The translations under genes and the position numbers were made by a program. This document shows positions 58,153 through 64,000 of a DNA stretch of 64,000 nucleotides, piece after piece; position 1 is the stretch's first letter, and every line of letters begins with the position of its first letter. The DNA comes from CAZECR01 sp964510495 (GTDB taxonomy: Bacteria; Patescibacteriota; Patescibacteriia; Magasanikbacterales; GWA2-37-8): the NCBI GenBank assembly GCA_964510495.1, contig CAZECR010000003.1:1-64000 (forward strand). The letters are read 5' to 3'. The notes under the pieces are model-generated. The model had not been told where the DNA came from. It did no database searches and saw nothing but the letters and a program-made list of their open reading frames with translations.

Positions 58153-60210
58153 ATGAAACGAACTATTGAACAGGTAGTTAAGCTCCTTATTTACGCTACT
58201 TTTTTTGTTCCCCTTGTTCTGGCTCCAAGTTCATTTATTTTCCCTTTTGTAGTACCAAAAGTATTGCTGTTTCGTTCGTTGGTTATTGTGATGCTTGGTG
58301 GTTATAGCGCCCTCCTATTTATTAACTACGAAGAGTATAGGCCGCGAATTAGCCCTACAAGTTTGGCACTCGCTGGATTTCTTCTCAGTTTTGCCATATC
58401 AACTTTTGTTGGCTTTGATTCCTATCATAGTTTCTGGGACAACCACGAGCGTATGCTCGGCCTATTTACTATTGTTCATTACGTCATTTACTATTTTGTT
58501 TGTACTGCTGTATTTAAAAAATGGTCAGACTGGAAATTGGCCTTACAAATTTTTTTAGGCGCGGGCTCAATTGTAATGTTCATCGGTATCCTCCAAAAAT
58601 TAAACCCTGATCTACTCCTTAACCAAGGGAGCGATCGTGTTGCGAGTACCCTTGGAAATGCCATTTATGTTGGTGGTTATGGACTCTTTTTGTCCTTTGT
58701 CGCCATGCTTTTATTAGTTAAGGAAAAAGTTCTGGGTAAAAAAATAGTCTATGGTATTTTTACCCTCATCGCCCTCCTTGGAATATTTTTTAGTGGCACG
58801 CGCGGTTCAGTACTTGGTCTGTTTGCAGGGCTTGCTGTAGTCATGCTCGGGTATGTTTTTCTTTTGAAGGGTAATACTAAAGTTCGCAACTCGTTATTAG
58901 GTCTGTTTGTGGGGGGAATTATTATTTTAGCTGTTTTATTCGCGCTTCGTGCCAACCCCTTTGTGCAAAAAATTCCAGCAATCGGACGCTTGGTTACGAC
59001 TAGTCTAAGTGGTGGGACAAGCGATACTCGTTTAATCGCCTGGAAAATTGGTTTTGAGAGTTGGAAAGACCGTCCGATTTTTGGTTGGGGACCAAACAAT
59101 TTTTTCTACGCCTTTAACAAATATTATAATCCACGTTCACTTGAGTATGGATATGGCGAAACCTGGTTTGATAATGCTCACAATATCATTGTAAATACTT
59201 TAACGGTACAAGGTATTTTTGGGGTGCTAACCTATCTTGCTATCTTTGTGGTAACACTCCTAACGTTGTGGCAGACTAAAGACAACCGCCAAAATAAAGT
59301 ACATATAGTCGTGTGGGGTTCTGGTTTTTTAGTAGCACATCTGGTTCAGAACATTACTGTTTTTGAGAATCCAACTTCATACCTTTACTTCGTTTTTTGG
59401 TTAGCGTTCATAAATCGTTTAGCTGCTGCACCATCTTCAAGCGAAATTTCTTCAGGTGAAACCACTGCAAAGATAGCCTCGCCAGACCGTCCACTGGGTA
59501 CAGGAGTTGCTACAGGAACTGTCCTTGCGGTGGGAATGCTTATTTTTATTTTCAATATTCAACCTGCTCGCGCCAATCAAAAAACGTTAGCTGCCTTGCA
59601 AGAATTGTCGCGTAATCCAGCGCTCGGTCTTTCCGTTGCTAAAGAAGCCATTGCTTTTAATTCTCCTCATATCGATGATATTAGAAGTGACATAGCCCGG
59701 ACGATAACTGATATATTAGGTGCGAATTATCAAAAATTAGACAAAACTATTAATACTGAATTGTTAAATACGGCCTATGCGGCACTGCAAGAAAATCTCA
59801 AGCTACATCCAGCGGACATTCGTACGTATCTTTTATTGTCACAGTTAGGGCAGTTAGGATTTACTGTTACCAATAATCCTAAATTTATTGCAGAGGCCGA
59901 AGGGTACATGGCCACAGGACTTACATACTCCCCGCGCCGTCAGCAATTTTTGTACACTTTGGCTAATTTTAAATTGCAGCTCGGTAAAAACGATGAAGCG
60001 ATTGCTCTTATGCAGCAAGCCCTCGACGATAATCCAAAAATCATGGAGACCTATTGGAGGTTTGCTTACCTCTACCAGCTTATGGGTCAAAACGAAAAAG
60101 CGCGTCAGATTTTGACGTTAGCACGTGAACGTGGGCTTAAGTTTACAGATCAAGCTAAGCAGGTTGAAGCGATTGTTGTTTCGTCTACTCCTGGTAAGAC
60201 TGGTAAATAG
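58153..60210 (+). CDS. Wzy_C/O-antigen-ligase-like membrane protein with a TPR domain
   Basis: The 685-residue protein has the same plan as 54523-56802: about ten to twelve membrane helices, a Wzy_C loop (SDTRLIAWKIGFESW, RPIFGWGPNNF) and a C-terminal TPR part (about 540-680; LQLGKNDEAIALMQQALDDN). It is predicted to join or transfer lipid-linked glycan at the outer face of the membrane. Two such paralogues so close may serve different acceptors or glycans. The ATG at 58153 fits the promoter. Its 3' end overlaps the convergent glycosyltransferase by 26 bases. Confidence 0.85.
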   Translation: MKRTIEQVVKLLIYATFFVPLVLAPSSFIFPFVVPKVLLFRSLVIVMLGGYSALLFINYEEYRPRISPTSLALAGFLLSFAISTFVGFDSYHSFWDNHERMLGLFTIVHYVIYYFVCTAVFKKWSDWKLALQIFLGAGSIVMFIGILQKLNPDLLLNQGSDRVASTLGNAIYVGGYGLFLSFVAMLLLVKEKVLGKKIVYGIFTLIALLGIFFSGTRGSVLGLFAGLAVVMLGYVFLLKGNTKVRNSLLGLFVGGIIILAVLFALRANPFVQKIPAIGRLVTTSLSGGTSDTRLIAWKIGFESWKDRPIFGWGPNNFFYAFNKYYNPRSLEYGYGETWFDNAHNIIVNTLTVQGIFGVLTYLAIFVVTLLTLWQTKDNRQNKVHIVVWGSGFLVAHLVQNITVFENPTSYLYFVFWLAFINRLAAAPSSSEISSGETTAKIASPDRPLGTGVATGTVLAVGMLIFIFNIQPARANQKTLAALQELSRNPALGLSVAKEAIAFNSPHIDDIRSDIARTITDILGANYQKLDKTINTELLNTAYAALQENLKLHPADIRTYLLLSQLGQLGFTVTNNPKFIAEAEGYMATGLTYSPRRQQFLYTLANFKLQLGKNDEAIALMQQALDDNPKIMETYWRFAYLYQLMGQNEKARQILTLARERGLKFTDQAKQVEAIVVSSTPGKTGK

Positions 60211-61366
60211 CTTTGGTTGAAGCAAGCATCGCGTCAAGCGAATGTTCATTTTGTTTGCGGGAGGTCGTTGCATATTCCCGCATGACTTCGGGATTAGCCA
60301 GGGCAAAAAGAATCTTTTCAGCAAGCAAGCCGGCTTCTGGTGTCTGTACCAGGAGACCGGTTTTTTTGTCTTCAATAAGCGCCGGAATCCCTCCGACTGC
60401 AGTTGCTATAATTGGAACATTCGTAATGATTGCTTCAAGCAGAACGTACGGCAGGCCTTCTTTGCGAGAAGGAAGTATAAAAAGATCAAAAGCTGGCATA
60501 AGGGCGGCGGCATTATCAAGGCTACCGGTTAAACGTATTAATTCAGTAAGTTCATATTTTTTAATGAGCGTTTCGATATGCGCTTGACCAGGCCCTTCCC
60601 CAATTAAAATAAACATGACTGGGGGTAATTTTTCTCTAATACGCTTAATCGCCTCAATAAGAATATCAAGCCCTTTAGTGTTATAAAAATTGGCTATAGT
60701 ACCGATCCAGCGTTTGGGTGTTGTGCTAGCTTCTCCAATGTACGCTGCCAGTACTTCGCGCGCTTTGGTGCTTCCCCACGTAGGATTTGGAGGAGTAATT
60801 CCAAGTGGAATACGTGAGAAGCTATTTTTAGAAAGTCCTAAAACCATTTCGCCTGATGCTAAATCTGCTTCTGATAAAACAATAATTTTGTCTTTACAGC
60901 GAGCGGTAAGACGTTCAAGCCAAACATACAGACTTCTGATTTTTGGTGAAAGTGTTTCATTAAATACCCAGCCGTGAACTGTGTAAAGGTATTTAGTGGG
61001 CTGGAAAAAAGTCCCAATTTTTGCAAAAGAGCCAATAATACCCGCTTTGGTGCTATTAAGGTGGACAATGGCTGGTTTGAGGCGGTGGTAAAGTGACGCT
61101 AATTCGACTATTCCTCGTAGATCTTCGACCGGTTTAATTGAACGGTGAAGGTGTTTGAGTTGTATCGTTGTGATACTTGATTCCGGGTGCTCGCTTTGCC
61201 AGTCTTCTAGTTTTTTTTGAAGATCATTGTTTGATGGTGATTCACCAATAGCTACATATATTTCAAAAGTACCGGTCAGATTTGTTACCAGGTCAAAGAT
61301 GTATCGTTGCGCTCCTCCCCATGCTCCTTGGGTGATGACGTAGAGAATTTTTATTTTTGAGTTCAT
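60185..61366 (-). CDS. Glycosyltransferase family 4
   Basis: The 393-residue GT-B enzyme starts KILYVITQGAWGGAQRYI (acceptor side), continues with RWIGTIANFYNTKGLDILI, and has the donor site in FILPSRKEGLPYVLLEAI followed by GGIPALIEDKKTG. It is predicted to build a surface glycan at the inner membrane face; the sugar is unknown. It is convergent with the Wzy_C gene (26-base overlap at the 3' ends) and divergent from the UDP-xylose synthase gene. Confidence 0.88.
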   Translation of the reverse strand: MNSKIKILYVITQGAWGGAQRYIFDLVTNLTGTFEIYVAIGESPSNNDLQKKLEDWQSEHPESSITTIQLKHLHRSIKPVEDLRGIVELASLYHRLKPAIVHLNSTKAGIIGSFAKIGTFFQPTKYLYTVHGWVFNETLSPKIRSLYVWLERLTARCKDKIIVLSEADLASGEMVLGLSKNSFSRIPLGITPPNPTWGSTKAREVLAAYIGEASTTPKRWIGTIANFYNTKGLDILIEAIKRIREKLPPVMFILIGEGPGQAHIETLIKKYELTELIRLTGSLDNAAALMPAFDLFILPSRKEGLPYVLLEAIITNVPIIATAVGGIPALIEDKKTGLLVQTPEAGLLAEKILFALANPEVMREYATTSRKQNEHSLDAMLASTKAIYQSYQE

Positions 61367-61367
61367 A

Positions 61368-61396
61368 TTGACTTTTTAGGCTAAATACAGCATACT
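61368..61396 (+). promoter_or_regulatory. Possible promoter of the UDP-xylose synthase gene
   Basis: TTGACT, 17-base spacer, CATACT, preceded by the divergent glycosyltransferase start. The ATG is about 70 bases downstream. Confidence 0.45.
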
Positions 61397-61468
61397 ATAA
61401 GTACTAAAAAATGTCTAAATAGTGATTTTTTCGTAGCAAAATTTACTATTTGGACCTAGTCTTTCTCT

Positions 61469-62425
61469 ATGCGTATTTTAGTAACTGGAGGCTCGGGATT
61501 TATAGGTTCGCATCTTTGTGAACGCCTACTTTCAGCAGGTCATACCGTTATCTGTTTAGATAATTTGTTTACCGGATCGGAGACTAACATCAGGCACTTG
61601 CTGGATAACCCACAGTTTACGTTTATTGAACATGATATTGTTGAACCTTTTTTTTATGATGAAAAAATAGACCAAATTTATAATTTAGCTTGCCCAGCGT
61701 CCCCAGTCCATTACCAATATAATCCAGTACATACAACAAAGGCATGTACTGTTGGAGTTATTAATATGCTTGGCCTGGCTCGTAAACATGGCGCGCGCAT
61801 TCTTCAGGCTTCAACCTCAGAAGTGTATGGCGACCCCGAAGTGCACCCGCAATCAGAAACGTACCGTGGTAATGTGAACACGCTCGGCCCCCGTGCCTGC
61901 TATGATGAGGGTAAACGCTGTGCTGAAACACTCTTTCTAGACTATTATCGCATGCATGGTTTGGAGATTAAAATCATTCGTATTTTTAACACGTATGGTC
62001 CGCGCATGGCGTTCAATGATGGTCGGGTTATTTCAAATTTTTTGTATCAAGCGCTTAAGGGTGAAAAATTAACGATCGACGGTGACGGCTCGCAAACACG
62101 TAGTTTTTGTTATGTTGACGACTTGGTAGAGGGCATGATTGCGCTCATGAATACACCTCCTAAAGTCCAGGGGCCTATTAATGTTGGCAATCCGGTTGAA
62201 TTTACTATTAAAGAACTGGCTGAAAAAATTGCTAAGCTTATTGGAAATAACGCAGGTTTTGTTTTTTCAGGGAAGTTTCGAGAAGATGATCCGATGCAAC
62301 GGTGCCCGGATATTCACTTGGCGCAAACAGTGCTTGGTTGGGAGCCGACCGTTACGCTAGATGAAGGGCTTAAAAAAACTATTGATGATTTTAAAGCTCG
62401 ACTGGACACTTCCCAGGTTGTATAA
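61469..62425 (+). CDS. UDP-glucuronate decarboxylase (UDP-xylose synthase)
   Basis: The 318-residue extended SDR enzyme has the NAD loop TGGSGFIGSH (about 6-15), the UXS signature LACPASPVHYQYNPVHT (about 73-89), STSEVYGDP (about 115-123), and the catalytic YDEGK (Tyr145, Lys149). UXS makes UDP-xylose from UDP-glucuronate in the cytoplasm, a donor for xylose-containing glycans. A 4,6-dehydratase is less likely because of the CPASP motif. It begins a run with a GT-C enzyme 8 bases downstream. Confidence 0.9.
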   Translation: MRILVTGGSGFIGSHLCERLLSAGHTVICLDNLFTGSETNIRHLLDNPQFTFIEHDIVEPFFYDEKIDQIYNLACPASPVHYQYNPVHTTKACTVGVINMLGLARKHGARILQASTSEVYGDPEVHPQSETYRGNVNTLGPRACYDEGKRCAETLFLDYYRMHGLEIKIIRIFNTYGPRMAFNDGRVISNFLYQALKGEKLTIDGDGSQTRSFCYVDDLVEGMIALMNTPPKVQGPINVGNPVEFTIKELAEKIAKLIGNNAGFVFSGKFREDDPMQRCPDIHLAQTVLGWEPTVTLDEGLKKTIDDFKARLDTSQVV

Positions 62426-62433
62426 ATTTTAGT

Positions 62434-64000
62434 ATGGCAAAAAAATTCGTCTCTTCATTTTTTAGCCAGCTACCGCGGACCTTCGTGGTGTTATTTTTTG
62501 TAACAGCCATAATTCTTTTTTTCAGAATTACCCATGTCGACATGACTGGTGACGACGCTCATTACAGTGTCCGTGCAATAGGCCCAGTTGATTTTATGTT
62601 TGCGGAAATTAATGCTCAGTCTACGCCAATTCAATGGTTTGATAAACTGCCCCGGTGGGCTTCATTATCCTTTCACGACCATCCAAAACCTTTATTTCTT
62701 GTGCAGCATGTATTTTTGTCGATTCGACAAAATGTTTTTTTTGCCAAACTGCCATATGCCTTATTTTCGCTCGGCACACTCGTTGTAATGTATTTTTTAG
62801 TTCGAAAATTTAAACCAGAAGCTGCCGTTGTATCAAGCGCACTACTGGCACTCAATGCTCATTTTATTTGGGCAGGAAGAGTTGCTTATTTGGAAAGCGG
62901 TGTCATGTTTTTTATTTTGCTCGCAGTGTATTACTTCATTGTCTACGAGTCTAATACCAAATATTGGTGGAAATTCGGTATCGCACTTGGACTTGCCTTG
63001 AGTGTAAAATTTACCACCTTATTCCTTGTTCCATCCATACTACTTCTTGTAATTGTACGTCATCGAAGTTGGTTCCGGGATATACGATTCTACGGAGCTT
63101 TTGGTATCGCGCTTGTCATGCAGCTGCCTTTGATTATATATAATGTTTTAATGTACCAAACCACTGGACATTTTTCGCTTCAATTTGTCCGTTTATTTCA
63201 TCAGTCCAGCCCGTGGCATCTTTCTGGTGTAAACTCAGTAACCGTTGGTGGTTTAGGTGAACTGTTCATAAGTTTGGGCCACCTTATTTCGTGGCCCCTA
63301 TTAGTGCTTTTTATTGCTGCATTGGCCTATACCGTGTGGTGGAAGCGACGTCTGACGTTTTTTATGTCGCTCGTTCTTTTTTTTACTATCCAGCAATTTT
63401 TTATTGGCCGTGATGGTTATATGCTCTCGATGTACGCAATTTTTATTGCGCCAATCTTAGGGCTTGCTTTTATTGATGTTAAAAATCGTTTAGAAATACT
63501 TTTTAACAAAAAGGCTCAAATTATTGCGAACGGGATCGCTCTGGTAGTTGCAATTTACTTGGGTATTTTTGTTGTTAATAGTCACTTGATGCCGGTACAC
63601 TATGGCGTAATCGGCTGGGCACACAGCTCGTCTGTTTCGCAAAATTATGGCGCGGCTCAGCTCGATAGGTATTTGGACGATATTGTCGCTAAAGATCATG
63701 CCATAACACGGCTCGACCCCTTTGGAGACATTAAAATTAAAGACAGTAACACAGCGCCCTTTCTTTTAAGGGTGTCTCAAGAAAAATTAACCGAAAGTGT
63801 TCATAATAGTAATATCATCATTTTTGATGAGCGCATCAGCTGGTTTAGTCGTGTGTGGTTATTTGAGCGTCGTCGTTTTTATCAGAATATTGCTGTGTTT
63901 TCGGTGTCCGAAACAAGCATCCTGAAACAGCTAACGATTAATAGTTTTTATTTTATTAAAGCCGAAGAGGGTGCGCCGATAGATTCTGTAACCAAAAACT
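62434..64000 (+). CDS. GT-C glycosyltransferase (PMT/ArnT-like), cut by the window end
   Basis: The frame is open from the ATG at 62434 to base 64000, giving at least 522 residues. It has an N-terminal membrane helix (about 15-31), then the GT-C acidic motif in MTGDDAHYSVRA (Asp40, Asp41), and about ten helices up to residue ~390 with FHDHPKPLFLVQ in the first outer loop. A soluble C-terminal part follows (about 400 onward). The family (PMT_2/GT39-like) moves sugars from polyprenyl-phosphate donors at the outer membrane face. The ATG is 8 bases after the UXS stop, so it is in that operon. Confidence 0.85.
   Translation, partial: MAKKFVSSFFSQLPRTFVVLFFVTAIILFFRITHVDMTGDDAHYSVRAIGPVDFMFAEINAQSTPIQWFDKLPRWASLSFHDHPKPLFLVQHVFLSIRQNVFFAKLPYALFSLGTLVVMYFLVRKFKPEAAVVSSALLALNAHFIWAGRVAYLESGVMFFILLAVYYFIVYESNTKYWWKFGIALGLALSVKFTTLFLVPSILLLVIVRHRSWFRDIRFYGAFGIALVMQLPLIIYNVLMYQTTGHFSLQFVRLFHQSSPWHLSGVNSVTVGGLGELFISLGHLISWPLLVLFIAALAYTVWWKRRLTFFMSLVLFFTIQQFFIGRDGYMLSMYAIFIAPILGLAFIDVKNRLEILFNKKAQIIANGIALVVAIYLGIFVVNSHLMPVHYGVIGWAHSSSVSQNYGAAQLDRYLDDIVAKDHAITRLDPFGDIKIKDSNTAPFLLRVSQEKLTESVHNSNIIIFDERISWFSRVWLFERRRFYQNIAVFSVSETSILKQLTINSFYFIKAEEGAPIDSVTKN

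Overview
This window looks like a chromosomal segment of a Candidate Phyla Radiation (Patescibacteria) bacterium, probably from the Parcubacteria side (Magasanikbacteria- or Uhrbacteria-like). I infer this from the gene families, since there is no rRNA to place it. The pointers are very large secreted proteins that begin with a two-helix T4SS-pilin-like module, small membrane proteins with thrombospondin-type-3 calcium repeats, an S-layer-like protein behind a structured leader, paired Wzy_C/TPR glycan proteins, an Elp3 homologue, and compact housekeeping genes. The standard genetic code is used; TGA is a stop. Most genes have no Shine-Dalgarno (SD) sequence and only short leaders behind TTGACA-N17-TATACT promoters, often with an extended -10 (TGC).

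Layout. 1-5.8 kb: a coiled-coil protein, two divergent GC-rich genes (HAD hydrolase and membrane protein), tRNA-Val(GAC) and tRNA-Ile(GAT), and a coiled-coil/J-domain protein. 5.9-8.3 kb: lepB, hisS, rpsU. 8.3-23.8 kb: one long same-direction run holding two pilin-module surface proteins (one of 3376 aa), three calcium-repeat membrane proteins, ybeY and a diacylglycerol/undecaprenol kinase. 23.8-28.9 kb: ftsA, ftsZ, nrdR, a small membrane protein, pyk. 29-30.7 kb (minus): Nudix hydrolase, glyA. 30.8-31.7 kb: two more divergent GC-rich genes. 31.8-35.5 kb: elp3 and a divergent Trm9-like methyltransferase, then a glycosyltransferase. 35.5-45.7 kb: four further GC-rich orphan genes between a glycosyltransferase, a secreted protein, an EamA transporter, a clan GH-A-like hydrolase, tRNA-Val(TAC), an amino-acid permease and metK. 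45.9-54.4 kb: a membrane-anchored repeat protein, an HTH regulator facing an ECF sigma factor across a cluster of palindromic operators, a putative membrane partner of the sigma factor, and the S-layer-like protein. 54.5-64 kb: surface-glycan genes (two Wzy_C/TPR proteins, a TPR protein, a GT4, UDP-xylose synthase, a GT-C enzyme cut by the window end) and an ArfB-like release factor.

How it fits together. Much of the window serves the cell surface: LepB, pilin-module giants, calcium-repeat proteins, the S-layer-like protein and the glycan genes that may decorate it. The rest is division, translation and central metabolism.

Three observations stand out. First, eight GC-rich orphan genes are scattered through the AT-richer host sequence. 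All eight have a strong SD, most have their own promoter and a GC-rich 3' hairpin, and several have folded leaders. Among host genes only rpsU (bS21) has a strong SD, a pattern that recalls bS21 autoregulation in Bacteroidota. Second, elp3 and a Trm9/ALKBH8-type methyltransferase are divergent neighbours, which suggests a bacterial route to a mcm5U-like wobble modification. Third, three copies of TTTGTATA-N8-TATACAAA, one inside a perfect 40-bp palindrome, lie between the HTH regulator and the sigma-factor/S-layer block.
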